Assembly: GCA_963718145.1 (NCBI GenBank)
Contig: CAVQYJ010000001.1
Location: forward strand, 62,001-126,000
Reading direction: 5' to 3'
DNA: 64,000 nt
Source of the DNA: UBA7672 sp963718145
GTDB taxonomy: Bacteria; Pseudomonadota; Alphaproteobacteria; Caulobacterales; Hyphomonadaceae
Shown here in pieces: positions 16,590 to 25,529 of the stretch. The notes beneath the pieces were generated by a model, which was given only the letters and a program-made list of their open reading frames with translations, had not been told where the DNA came from and made no database searches. The first letter of the stretch is position 1, and each line of letters opens with the position of its first letter. Both the position numbers and the translations under genes were made by a program.

Positions 16590-17175
16590 TCACCAGACGA
16601 GCGGAATAAAGCGCTTCACGCGGCGTGCATAATCATCGAACGCCTGCCCAAACATCTCACGCAGCAACCGCTCCTCGATGCTGACGCGCATCAGCGTGCC
16701 GATCAGGTAGAGCGGGATGGCGAGCACAAGATTGACGGCATGGCCTAGCGCTATCGCCAGTGCGCAGATCATGCCGAGAAGCGCGACATAGATTGGGTTG
16801 CGCACCAGTGCGAAGGGGCCGGTCTGAACCAGCCTATGGTCCTCGCGCGTGCGCGCCACCAGACTCCAGTTCGCGCCCATCGTCCGCGTCGACCAGGCGA
16901 ACAGGCAGACAGAGCCGAAGTGCGATGACGGCGGGAAGGATGGCGGCGATCCAGTCCGCCTGGCTGACGGGCCGGCTGAACCGGAATGGTCCGGCCCAGG
17001 CAAGCGCTACACCGAGGCCCTGCAGGACGATGCCGAAGATCGAGCGCAGGTCGCGCCTCGCGGCGGATTTCTCGCCGGAGGCCATCCGCGAGCGCACCAT
17101 CACCGCGCCAAAGCCTAGCCAGCAGAGGAGAACGGCAATCGATGCAACGGGATTGGCGGGGCTGTAGATCGGCAT
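16590..17175 (-). pseudogene. Isoprenylcysteine carboxyl methyltransferase (ICMT)-like protein, frameshifted
   Basis: Two overlapping frames together make one membrane methyltransferase. The N-terminal part (from ATG at 17173-17175 complement, MPIYSPANPVASIAVLLCW...) carries hydrophobic helices. The C-terminal frame carries STRTMGANWS, LVQTGPFALVRNPIYVALLG and EERLLREMFGQAFDDYARRVKRFIP, which are typical of the ICMT/PEMT-like fold binding S-adenosylmethionine. The frame changes near 16900-16910, around the LRLCL/VCLFAW codons, and one base would restore it. An RBS-like GGGGA precedes the start. The gene lies between two copies of a 97-bp repeat and may have been inserted there. Either a true pseudogene or an indel error. 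Confidence 0.7.
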
Positions 17176-17208
17176 GTCGATGTCCCCGTGGAGTCCCCGC
17201 GGCCAGAG

Positions 17209-18240
17209 TCAGTCTGCCGCATCGTCCTCATACCCGACAAGATGCAGCGGCCTTGCCTTGCGGCCTTCGAGTTCGGCCCAGCGGGCGAGGGCGTCGTCGC
17301 GACCATGGGTGACCCAGAGTTCGTCCGGGTTCACCTCGCGCACTGTGGCGGTGAGTTCGTCCCAGTCGGCGTGATCGGACAGCACAAGCGGCAGTTCGAT
17401 GCCGCCGGCCTTGGCGCGCTGGCGGATGCTCATCCAGCCTGAGGCAAACGCGATCACCGGATCGGGGAAGCGCTGCGCCCAGGGCGTCGAGGTGGCGGAG
17501 GGCGGGCAGAGGACGATCTTGCCCGCAAACTTCTCGCTGGCGATGCGCTGCTTCTTTTCCAGCGTGGCAGTTTCGAGCGGGCCGAGAGCGACGCCGAGCC
17601 GCTCATACATGTCGCAGAGTTCCTTGAGCGCGCCGTGGATGTAGATGGTCTCGTGATAGCCCGCGTTGCGCAGTTCGCAGATCACGCGCTGCGCCTTGCC
17701 GAATGCGTAGACGCCGACCAGATGCGCGCGGTCGGGGAAGGCGCGGATCGGAGTCGAGCAGCTTGCGGACTTCGCTGCGGAGACTCCGGGTGGCGGAAGA
17801 CGGGCAGCGCGAAGGTCGCCTCCGAGATGAAGATGTTGCAGGGCACGACTTCGAACAGCCTGCAGGTGGGATCAGCGCGGCGCTTGTAGTCGCCGGTGCA
17901 GACCATGGTGAGGCCCTTCCACTTCACCTCGACCTGGGCCGAGCCGATCACATGGCCGGCCGGGAACAGCCGCACATCGACATCGCCGATGCGCGTGGTC
18001 TCGCCATAGCGGGCAGGCTGGCGCGAGTGCCGTGAACTCTTCGCCATAGCGCACCGCCATCGCTTCCAGCGTCTCCGGCGTCGCCAGCACGGCGCCGTGG
18101 CCGGCGCGCGCATGGTCGGAATGGCCATGGGTCACGACCGCGCGGTCGACGCCTCCGCGGACGGGGTCAATGTAGAAATCACCGGGAGGGCAATAGAGGC
18201 CCTGAGGCGTCGGGCAGAGGAGGTGTTCGGGGCGGATCAT
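17209..18240 (-). pseudogene. Ligase-associated DNA damage response exonuclease (MBL fold), with three frameshifts
   Basis: The protein can be followed through three frames. N-terminal: RPEHLLCPTPQGLYC..GDFYIDP and the metallo-beta-lactamase motif THGHSDH. Middle: IGDVDVRLFPAGHVIGSAQVEV, VCTGDYKRR and FISEATFALPVFRHP. C-terminal: AHLVGVYAFGKAQRVICELR... to LVGYEDDAAD. These match the exonuclease encoded with the special DNA ligase. Frame breaks lie near 18020, 17785 and 17750, each repaired by one base. The start is set at MIRPEHLL (complement 18238-18240). If real, the breaks inactivate the gene while ligase, helicase and PdeM stay intact. If sequencing errors, the enzyme is complete (about 340 aa). 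Confidence 0.85.
17222..17318. repeat. 97-bp duplication, copy B (within exonuclease 3' end)
   Basis: This is the parental copy of 16491-16588 and covers the last ~32 codons of the exonuclease gene. The 633 bp between the two copies hold the methyltransferase-like gene. Confidence 0.9.
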
Positions 18241-18368
18241 CGTCACCCATATGAGCATTCGCGCTGCGCGCGACTAGCCCCGCCGGGACCAAGTCAATGG
18301 CCTTGAGTTTTCCGTAAATCGCCTGATCTATGCCGGAGCGCCGCAAGGGCGGCTCGAAGGGACGTGGC

Positions 18369-19655
18369 ATGCCAAGCGCATTTGATGCTGCGAAGCGGAT
18401 GATCGCGGCGATGCTGGAGGGGCGGTCGGCGGATCAGGTTGCGCTTCAGAGCCGCCCGGACACAACGACGCCGCTGAAGCCGTGGATACGGCCGGCCAAG
18501 CATATCGAGGCGGCGTTTACATCCTCGAACTGGAAGACGCTGCTGGGGCACTCCGGCGCAACGGAAGCGGACAAGGCCGAGCTCTATGACGCCAAGGCGC
18601 AGGAGCAGCTGGATGCCTACACGCACAACATCGAGAACTATGTCGGGACGCTGCGCGTGCCGATGGGCGTGATCGGGCCGCTGCGGGTCAACGGGATATT
18701 CGCCAAGGGCGATTACTACGTGCCGCTGGCGACGACCGAGGCGGCGCTGGTCGCGAGCTATGGCCGCGGGGCGCGGCTGATCTCGTCGGTCGGCGGGTGC
18801 ACCACGGGCACGCTGGCCGAAGGCGTGCATCGCTCGCCGGGGTTTGCGTTCAAGTCGACGACGGAGGCGGGGCTGTTCGTCGCCTGGATCATCGCCTCGT
18901 TCGACATGCTGAAGGAAGCCGCCGAGAAGACGACGCGCCACGGCAAGATGGTGGAGTTAAGCCCGCACGTGGAAGGCGACCATGTCTATCTGGTGTGCAG
19001 CTACACCACGGGCGATGCTGCGGGCCAGAACATGGTGACCATCGCGACGGCCGCCGTGTGCGAGGTGATCCTGGAGAAAAGCCCGTTCAAGCCGCTCTAC
19101 TGGTTCGTGGAGGCGAATCTGTCGGGCGACAAGAAGGCGTCTTCCATGTCGTTCGTCGGCGTGCGCGGGCGCAAGGTGACGGCGTCGGTCGAGCTGCCGG
19201 GCGAGGAGATACGCAAGCAGCTGCACACGACGCCGGAGCGGATGGAGGACTACTGGCGCATGTCGGCGCTGGGCGGCGTCATGTCAGGCTCGATCGGCGT
19301 GCAGGGGCACTATGCCAACGGGCTGGCGGCGCTCTATCTGGCGACCGGGCAGGATGCGGCATGCGTGGCGGAGAGCGCGGTTGGCGTCACGCGCATCGAG
19401 CATCGCGAAGGCGACAATCTGTTCGTCTCGGTGACATTGCCCAACATCATCGCGGGGACGGTCGGCGGCGGCACGGGGCTTCCGACACAGAGCGCGGGGC
19501 TCAACATCATGGGGCTGAAGGGCGCAGGCAAGGCGCGGGTGTTCGGTGAGGTCTGCGCGGCGGTGTGCCTGGCGGGCGAGCTGTCGATCATCGGCGCGCT
19601 GTGCGCCAACGAGTTCGCCAGCGCGCACCAGAGGCTTGCGCGAGGCAAGCCGTGA
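18369..19655 (+). CDS. Hydroxymethylglutaryl-CoA reductase family protein
   Basis: The 428-aa product has the HMG-CoA reductase core with the four catalytic residues of the class I enzyme in place: Glu89 (IENYVGTLRVPMG), Lys255 (SGDKKASS), Asp329 (TGQDAA) and His420 (SAHQRLARG). DAAGQNMVT and the Gly-rich GTVGGGTGLPTQ fit the NADPH and substrate sites. The ATG at 18369 has AAGG 8 nt upstream and is preferred to the ATG at 18330. The family reduces HMG-CoA to mevalonate. It opens an eight-gene operon and overlaps the prenyltransferase gene by 4 nt. No other mevalonate-pathway gene is in the window, so reduction of another acyl thioester is possible. Confidence 0.9.
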   Translation: MPSAFDAAKRMIAAMLEGRSADQVALQSRPDTTTPLKPWIRPAKHIEAAFTSSNWKTLLGHSGATEADKAELYDAKAQEQLDAYTHNIENYVGTLRVPMGVIGPLRVNGIFAKGDYYVPLATTEAALVASYGRGARLISSVGGCTTGTLAEGVHRSPGFAFKSTTEAGLFVAWIIASFDMLKEAAEKTTRHGKMVELSPHVEGDHVYLVCSYTTGDAAGQNMVTIATAAVCEVILEKSPFKPLYWFVEANLSGDKKASSMSFVGVRGRKVTASVELPGEEIRKQLHTTPERMEDYWRMSALGGVMSGSIGVQGHYANGLAALYLATGQDAACVAESAVGVTRIEHREGDNLFVSVTLPNIIAGTVGGGTGLPTQSAGLNIMGLKGAGKARVFGEVCAAVCLAGELSIIGALCANEFASAHQRLARGKP

Positions 19656-20605
19656 GCGAGGCGGCATCGGCTCTCGTCAAGCGCGGCATCGCGGCGAGGC
19701 TGTGGGAGTACCAGGCCGAGCGTTTCCCGATCTTCAAGCATGGCGTTCTGATCGCGGCGTTCGGGGCGTCGGCGGTGTGCCTGTCAGCCTTGCTGCGCGA
19801 GGGCGCGCCGGACCCGCTGGCGATCCTGGTCGCGGTGCTGGTGCTGTTCGGCTTCTTCTTCCAGTTGCGCGTCGCCGACGAGCACAAGGACAATGCGGAC
19901 GACACGAAGTTCCGCCCCGAGCGTCCGGTGCCGCGCGGACTGGTGACGCTGGGCGAGTTGCGTGTTGCGGCTGCGGTGGCGGCCGTGCTGCAGGTCGGCC
20001 TGACGCTCCTGATCGACTGGAAGCTGCTTGGCATTCTCGCCCTGGTGTGGGCGTGGATGGCGGTGATGACGAAGGAGTTCTTCGCGCCCGCCTGGCTGAA
20101 GAAGCGACCAATTGTCTACATGGTCAGCCACATGATGGTGATGCCGCTGATCGATCTCTACGCGACGGCGGTCGACTGGTTGCCGGCGGGGTTCAATGGC
20201 CATGAAGGCTTTGCGCTGACGCTCGCCGGCTTCCTGCTGCTCTCGCTGGTCAATGGCGCGGTGATCGAGATCGCGCGCAAGAGCTGGGGGCCGGAGCAGG
20301 AGCGCGAAGGCGTCGAGACGTATTCCAGGCTGTGGGGTCCGAGCATCGCCGGTGCGGCGGTGCTGAGCGTGGTGCTGGCCGGGCTGGCCGTAGCCGCATT
20401 CGTGAACGTGCGCTCCGGGGCCGACATCTGGTTCCTCGTGGGGCTTCTGGCCGTGGCAGGCTATGCGGCGTGGATGGCGATCGAATATGCCGGCGAGCCG
20501 AAACTGCGCACGGCGAAGAACATGGAGACGGCGGCAGGCGTCTATGTCGCCGCGAACTACCTGCTGCTCGGCGTGTTGCCGTTGATCGGGTCGCTGTTCG
20601 CGTGA
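19652..20605 (+). CDS. UbiA-family prenyltransferase
   Basis: A GTG overlapping the HMG-CoA reductase stop (GTGA) starts a 317-aa polytopic membrane protein with about eight or nine hydrophobic segments. The loop after the second helix, QLRVADEHKDNADDTKFRPERPVPRGLVTL (about residues 71-100, written in two parts here: QLRVADEHKDNADD and RPERPVPRGLVTL), is the first Asp-rich motif of UbiA enzymes in the RxxDExKDxxxD variant. The second Asp-rich motif is less clear (GPEQEREGVETYSRLWG). UbiA enzymes transfer an isoprenoid from its diphosphate to an aromatic, glycerol-phosphate or other acceptor in the membrane. The acceptor here is unknown; operon partners suggest a lipid. Confidence 0.85.
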   Translation: MSEAASALVKRGIAARLWEYQAERFPIFKHGVLIAAFGASAVCLSALLREGAPDPLAILVAVLVLFGFFFQLRVADEHKDNADDTKFRPERPVPRGLVTLGELRVAAAVAAVLQVGLTLLIDWKLLGILALVWAWMAVMTKEFFAPAWLKKRPIVYMVSHMMVMPLIDLYATAVDWLPAGFNGHEGFALTLAGFLLLSLVNGAVIEIARKSWGPEQEREGVETYSRLWGPSIAGAAVLSVVLAGLAVAAFVNVRSGADIWFLVGLLAVAGYAAWMAIEYAGEPKLRTAKNMETAAGVYVAANYLLLGVLPLIGSLFA

Positions 20606-23070
20606 CGCAGGCGTTCATCCTCACGGGCGAGGCGGCGATGTCTGCGGTTGTGGCCGGCGGCAAGGGCGCGGCGCTGGCCAAGCTGGCGGCGACGTTTCCG
20701 GTGCCGGCTTTCTTCGCGATACCGGCGGAGGCGTTCGATCAAGCCGGATTGAAGGCAGACGCGCGCGCCGCGCTTGCGGCGGCTGTCGCGGCGCTTGGGC
20801 CAGGGCCGTTCGCAGTGCGCTCGTCGGGACGCGAGGAGGATGGCGCCGACTCGGCCCATGCCGGGCAGTTCGAGACGGAGCTGAATGTCGCCGCGAGCGA
20901 TGTCGCGGCGGCGGCGCATCGCGTGTGGACGTCAGGCTTCAGCGAGACGCTGGCGCAGTATCGCAAGGCGAAGGGCCTCTCCGGTGCGCCACAGCCGCCC
21001 GCCGTGGTGGTGCAGGTGATGGTGCGCGCGCGGGCGGCGGGTGTCGCGTTTTCGGCAGATCCGGTGTCGGGAGATCGTGGCGTCGCCATCGTCAGCGCGA
21101 TTCTCGGACTGGCCGACAGGCTGGTCGGCGGCGAGGCTGATGGCGACAGCTATCGCATCGGGTCCGACGGCAGGACAATCAGTGCAGACCTCGTTGGCGT
21201 GGCGCCGGTGTTGTCCGAGGCCGAGCGTGCGGAGGTCGCCGACATGGCGCGGCGGTCGGAGCAGCATTTCGGATCACCCCAGGACATCGAATGGGCGTTC
21301 GACGAGGCGGGCCTGCACATGCTGCAATCCCGGCCGATCACGACGCTGGGCGCGGCAGCCGAACCGGAAGCCGAGATGGTGATCTGGGACAATTCCAACA
21401 TCGTCGAGAGCTATCCGGGCGTGACGTCGCCGCTGACCTTCTCATTCGCACGCTATGTCTATGCGCATGTCTACCAGGCGTTCTCGCGTCTGATGGGCGT
21501 GCCGGGGGCGAAGGTCGACGAACATCGGCACGTGTTCGAGAACATGCTCGGGCGCGTTGACGGGCGGGTCTACTACAACCTGCTGAACTGGTATCGTGCG
21601 CTGGCGCTGTTTCCGGGGTTCAAGGCGAACCGGAAATTCATGGAAGGCATGATGGGCGTCTCCGAGGCGCTGCCGCAGGAGATGGCGGACGGGATCGCGC
21701 CGCCAACGGACGATGGCTGGGTGCGCTTCCTCGACAATCTCAATCTCGCGCGCGTTGGCGGCGGGCTGGTGTGGCACGAGATCACGATCCGCAAGTCGAT
21801 TGCGGCCTTCTACGAACGGCTGAATGTGGCGCTGTCGGCGCCGGACGCGGCGATCGACGCCATGTCGGCAACGCATCTTGCGGCGGAATACCGGCATCTG
21901 GAGCAGCAGCTTCTCGCCAAGTGGGATGCGCCGCTGGTCAACGACTTCCTCTGCATGATCGCCTTCGGCGCAGCGCAGAAGGCGATGACAAGCTGGGCGG
22001 GCGAGGACGGTCTCGCGTTTCTCTCCAGCATGCTGATCGGCCAGGGCGACATCGTTTCGGCGGAACCCGCGCGCCTGATCCGCGAGATGGGGGCATTGGT
22101 GCGAGACCGGCCGGATGTGGTGAAGCGCCTGGCTGCGGGCGACAGGTCTGCGGTGGATGCGGCGCCAGGACTGCGCGCGGCGTTCGACGCCTACATCGCC
22201 AGGTTCGGCGACCGATGCACGCAGGAGCTGAAGCTCGAGAGCCGCTCACTGCATGAAGACCCTGCGCAGGTGCTGATGGCAATTGCGGCCGCTGCTGCAC
22301 CAAGATCGCAGAGCAATGCGCCTGCGGAGGTCCAGCGCGGTCTGGACGACCTGATCGACGACCCCGGCAAGCGCATGCTCGCCGGCTGGCTGCTGAAATG
22401 GGCGAAGGCGCGCGTGCGCGACCGGGAGAATCTCCGCTTCGAGCGCACGCGCCTGTTCGGCCGGGTGCGGCGCATCTTTCTCGCCATGGGCGCGCGACTG
22501 ACGGAGGCGGGTGTGCTGTCTGGGTCGCGCGACGTGTTCAACCTTACTGTCGAGGAGATTCTCGGGGCAGTGGAGGGCGCAGGCATCACGACAGACCTGC
22601 GCAAGCTCGCCGCGCTGCGCGAGGCCGAACATCGGGCGCAGGTCGCGCGGCCCGATCCGCCCGAGCGCTTCACCGTGAGGGGCGCACATATCACAGGTGT
22701 AGCGGCGCTCGCGGCGCAGGCGCCGGCTGCGGGAGAAACAGGCGAGGTTCGCAAGGGGCTCGCCTGCTGCAAGGGTGTGGTCACGGCGCGGGTGCGGGTG
22801 ATCGAGGACCCGCGCGTCGAGGCGCTGGCGCCCGGTGAGATTCTGGTGGCCCGGCACACCGATCCGGGCTGGATCGCGGTGTTTGCAAACGCTGCCGGGG
22901 TGATCGCCGAGCGCGGCTCGCTGCTGTCGCATTCGGCGATTGTGGCGCGGGAAATGGGCGTGCCGTGCGTCGTCTCGCTCAAGGGGGCGACGCAGTGGCT
23001 GAAAACAGGGGATATCGTGAGGCTGGACGGCGGCGCCGGAACAGTCGAAAGAACAGCCCGGAACGAATAG
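20602..23070 (+). CDS. PEP synthase/rifampin phosphotransferase-like dikinase
   Basis: The 822-aa product starts at a GTG overlapping the previous stop. Residues ~1-250 form a PPDK-type ATP-grasp domain (GGKGAALAKL at 19-28, AVRSSGREEDG at 71-81, ADPVSGDRG, DIEWAFDE...LQSRPIT). The last ~85 residues form the swivelling phosphohistidine domain (ARHTDPGWI...GSLLSHSAIVARE, His about 777). Between them is a ~450-residue helical region in place of the PEP/pyruvate TIM barrel. This order resembles rifampin phosphotransferase, which moves the ATP beta-phosphate to an alcohol of a small molecule. In this operon a lipid or isoprenoid alcohol or phosphate is the likely acceptor (inference). It is not a true PEP synthase. 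Confidence 0.8.
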   Translation: MTQAFILTGEAAMSAVVAGGKGAALAKLAATFPVPAFFAIPAEAFDQAGLKADARAALAAAVAALGPGPFAVRSSGREEDGADSAHAGQFETELNVAASDVAAAAHRVWTSGFSETLAQYRKAKGLSGAPQPPAVVVQVMVRARAAGVAFSADPVSGDRGVAIVSAILGLADRLVGGEADGDSYRIGSDGRTISADLVGVAPVLSEAERAEVADMARRSEQHFGSPQDIEWAFDEAGLHMLQSRPITTLGAAAEPEAEMVIWDNSNIVESYPGVTSPLTFSFARYVYAHVYQAFSRLMGVPGAKVDEHRHVFENMLGRVDGRVYYNLLNWYRALALFPGFKANRKFMEGMMGVSEALPQEMADGIAPPTDDGWVRFLDNLNLARVGGGLVWHEITIRKSIAAFYERLNVALSAPDAAIDAMSATHLAAEYRHLEQQLLAKWDAPLVNDFLCMIAFGAAQKAMTSWAGEDGLAFLSSMLIGQGDIVSAEPARLIREMGALVRDRPDVVKRLAAGDRSAVDAAPGLRAAFDAYIARFGDRCTQELKLESRSLHEDPAQVLMAIAAAAAPRSQSNAPAEVQRGLDDLIDDPGKRMLAGWLLKWAKARVRDRENLRFERTRLFGRVRRIFLAMGARLTEAGVLSGSRDVFNLTVEEILGAVEGAGITTDLRKLAALREAEHRAQVARPDPPERFTVRGAHITGVAALAAQAPAAGETGEVRKGLACCKGVVTARVRVIEDPRVEALAPGEILVARHTDPGWIAVFANAAGVIAERGSLLSHSAIVAREMGVPCVVSLKGATQWLKTGDIVRLDGGAGTVERTARNE

Positions 23071-23100
23071 GCAGTACGGATCACCACCCCCGGACAGGAC

Positions 23101-24198
23101 ATGGCCGAGACCGACATCGCCAAGCGCGCGTCCTTTGACGCGATCAGGTACGCCCAGGTGTGGGAGGACGCAGACATGCTTGTCGCGGCCCTCCGCCCGA
23201 AGGCGGGCGACACGGTCGTATCGATCGCCTCCGCCGGCGACAATGCGCTGGCGTTGCTGGCCGAAGGCCCCGAGCGTGTGATCGCCGTTGATCTCAATCC
23301 GGCGCAGCTGGCGTGCCTGCGCCTGCGCATCGCGGCGTTCCAGACGCTGTCGCACGTCGACTATCTCGAGCTGATGGGATCGCGAGCGTCGGGGCGGCGT
23401 GGCTACCTGCTGGAGCAGGTGGCGGTGAAGCTGTCGGCCGAGGACCAGCGCTTCTGGGCGTCGCGGCGCGACCAGGTGATCAAGTTCGGCGCGGGCGGCG
23501 TGGGCAAGTTCGAGCGCTACTTCAAGACTTTCCGCGAATGGGTGCTGCCCTTCGTCCACAACCGCGAGACGGTCGACGAGTTGCTGCGCCACCGCACGCC
23601 GGGCGACCGCGCCATCTTCTACGACAAGCACTGGAACATCTTTGGCTGGCGGATGATGCTCAAGGTCTTCTTCTCGAAGACCGTGATGGGCAAGCTGGGG
23701 CGCGACCCTGCCTTCTTCGATCATGTCCAGGGCAGTCCCGCCGAGCATGTGGCCAAGCTGACGCGCAAGGCGCTGGTGGAGCAGGACCCGTCGGACAATC
23801 CCTACCTGCACTGGATCCTGCGCGGCCACCACGGCGAGGCTGTGCCGCGTGGCTGGACGGAAGAGAAGTTCGAAACGATCCGCGACCGGCTGGACCGCCT
23901 GGAGCTCAGGCTTGCGACCGTGGAGACGCTGGCCGAGGAAGGCGTCAAGGCCGATGCGTTCAACCTCTCCGACATATTCGAGTACATGTCGCCCGAGGCG
24001 CATGCGAAGGCGTATGAGACGATCCTGGCCGCGTCGAACCCGGGCGCGCGCATTGCCTACTGGAACATGATGGCGCAGCGGCGCGTCCCGGCATCGCTCG
24101 CCGATCGCGTGGCGACCAATACGGCGCTCGAAAACAAGCTCAAGCCGCTGGACAAGGCCTTCTTCTATTCGGACTTCGTGATCGAGGAAGTGAAGTGA
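23101..24198 (+). CDS. DUF3419 family protein, BtaA-like 3-amino-3-carboxypropyl transferase
   Basis: The 365-aa product shows the DUF3419/BtaA signature: RYAQVWEDADMLVAAL (17-31), then the SAM-binding core VVSIASAGDNALALL (39-53) and VIAVDLNPAQLACL (60-73), and C-terminal FNLSDIFEYMSPEAHAKAY. BtaA moves the 3-amino-3-carboxypropyl group of S-adenosylmethionine to diacylglycerol in betaine-lipid (DGTS) synthesis. The N-methyltransferase partner BtaB is absent from this operon, so the product would keep a free amine, or the acceptor may not be diacylglycerol. The gene starts 30 nt after the dikinase-like gene and overlaps the next by 4 nt. Confidence 0.85.
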   Translation: MAETDIAKRASFDAIRYAQVWEDADMLVAALRPKAGDTVVSIASAGDNALALLAEGPERVIAVDLNPAQLACLRLRIAAFQTLSHVDYLELMGSRASGRRGYLLEQVAVKLSAEDQRFWASRRDQVIKFGAGGVGKFERYFKTFREWVLPFVHNRETVDELLRHRTPGDRAIFYDKHWNIFGWRMMLKVFFSKTVMGKLGRDPAFFDHVQGSPAEHVAKLTRKALVEQDPSDNPYLHWILRGHHGEAVPRGWTEEKFETIRDRLDRLELRLATVETLAEEGVKADAFNLSDIFEYMSPEAHAKAYETILAASNPGARIAYWNMMAQRRVPASLADRVATNTALENKLKPLDKAFFYSDFVIEEVK

Positions 24199-25529
24199 AC
24201 GAAGCGCTGCTGATCAGCGCGGGCAAGATTCTGGGTTCGGTCGTCCTGCTCGCGCTGGTGCTGTGGGGCGTCTCGAGGCTCGCGAAGATTGCGAAGCTCG
24301 ATCCCGAGATCGGGCGCAAGCTCGTGCATATCAGCCTTGGCCTCTACTGCCTGACATTCCCGTTCGTGTTCCAGTATCCGTGGGAGGTGTGGGTCACGTG
24401 CGCGCTGGCCGCGGGCGTGTTCATGCTGGCGCGCGGGCGCATGCGCGACAGCCTGGGCGGCAGCCTGCACTCGGTCGAGCGCACGTCCTATGGCGAGCTG
24501 CTGTTCGCAGCGTCGGTGGCGCTGCTGTTCTGGCTGAAGGACGGCCACTTCATCAACACCGAGATGCAGAACAAGCCGACCATCGGGCCGGTGCTCTACG
24601 TGTTGCCGATCCTGATCCTCACCCTGTGCGATGCCGCCAGCGCCGTCGTCGGCTCGCGCTATGGCAGGCGCACATTCCGGATCGAGGAGGGGTCGAAAAG
24701 CATCGAGGGCGTCGTCGTGTTCGCAACGACGGCGTGGCTGGTCTCGCTGATCACCATTCTCCTGCTGACCGACATCGGGCGCGGCGAAGCGGTGCTGCTG
24801 GCCTTCATCGCCGCAGTCTTCGGAGCGCTGCTGGAGGCGGCGAGTTGGCGGGGGCTGGACAATCTGTTCATTCCCCTGGGCCTCTATTTCCTGCTGGCGA
24901 ACCTGCTGTCGTATGGCGTCATCGGCCTGGCGATGATCGCGGGCGCGTTCTTCGTGGTGCTGATCGCGTTGCTCAAGCTGACGCAGGGGTCGCGCGCCAA
25001 CCGGCATTTCCTGGCGGTGGGCGCGACGCTGTTTTTCTGCATCTGGATTTTTTCGGGGCCGCTGAGCCTGATCACGCCGGCTGCCGCCGTGGCGGCGTAT
25101 GTGCTGTGCGCATCGGTGCTGAAGATCGAGCGTCCCCCGTTCGATGCGCTCAACCTGCTGCTGGTGGTTCTGGCCGTGGCGCTGGCGTTCTTCCTGGTCA
25201 GCCACCTGCTGCGGATCGATACGATCTTTGGTTTCAACGTGGCTTTTGCAGCGCTTGCGGCGGCGATCGTGGCGCGGTTTTCTGCGAACTGGATGCTGGT
25301 GGCGGGGGTGATGGCGGCGGCGTGGTGCGCGATGTCGGTGCGCACGCTGTGGTGGGAGGGGGCGAGGGAGGAGACGTGGGTGTTCGCGCTGGTGGGGATG
25401 GGGTGCATCGTGCTGACGACCCTGGCGGGGTGGCAGATGCGTGAGAAGAAGGTGGACAGGCCATGGATGATGCTGGGAGGGCTGAGCATGGCGATGGGGT
25501 TGATCTCGCTGCCGGCGTCGCCCTCGTGA
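24195..25529 (+). CDS. Dolichol/phytol-kinase-like membrane protein (SEC59/VTE5 family)
   Basis: The 444-aa product is highly hydrophobic, with roughly 12 membrane segments. The first half has the motifs of CTP-dependent polyprenol/phytol kinases and the related phosphatidate cytidylyltransferase fold: GRKLVHISLG (40-49), CDAASAVVGSRYGRR (145-159) and EEGSKSIEG (164-172). The second half adds further helices of unknown role, making the protein longer than VTE5. Expected reaction: phosphorylation of a long-chain alcohol by CTP. GTG start and 4-nt overlaps on both sides show tight coupling to the DUF3419 and GNAT-like genes. Confidence 0.75.
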   Translation: MNEALLISAGKILGSVVLLALVLWGVSRLAKIAKLDPEIGRKLVHISLGLYCLTFPFVFQYPWEVWVTCALAAGVFMLARGRMRDSLGGSLHSVERTSYGELLFAASVALLFWLKDGHFINTEMQNKPTIGPVLYVLPILILTLCDAASAVVGSRYGRRTFRIEEGSKSIEGVVVFATTAWLVSLITILLLTDIGRGEAVLLAFIAAVFGALLEAASWRGLDNLFIPLGLYFLLANLLSYGVIGLAMIAGAFFVVLIALLKLTQGSRANRHFLAVGATLFFCIWIFSGPLSLITPAAAVAAYVLCASVLKIERPPFDALNLLLVVLAVALAFFLVSHLLRIDTIFGFNVAFAALAAAIVARFSANWMLVAGVMAAAWCAMSVRTLWWEGAREETWVFALVGMGCIVLTTLAGWQMREKKVDRPWMMLGGLSMAMGLISLPASPS

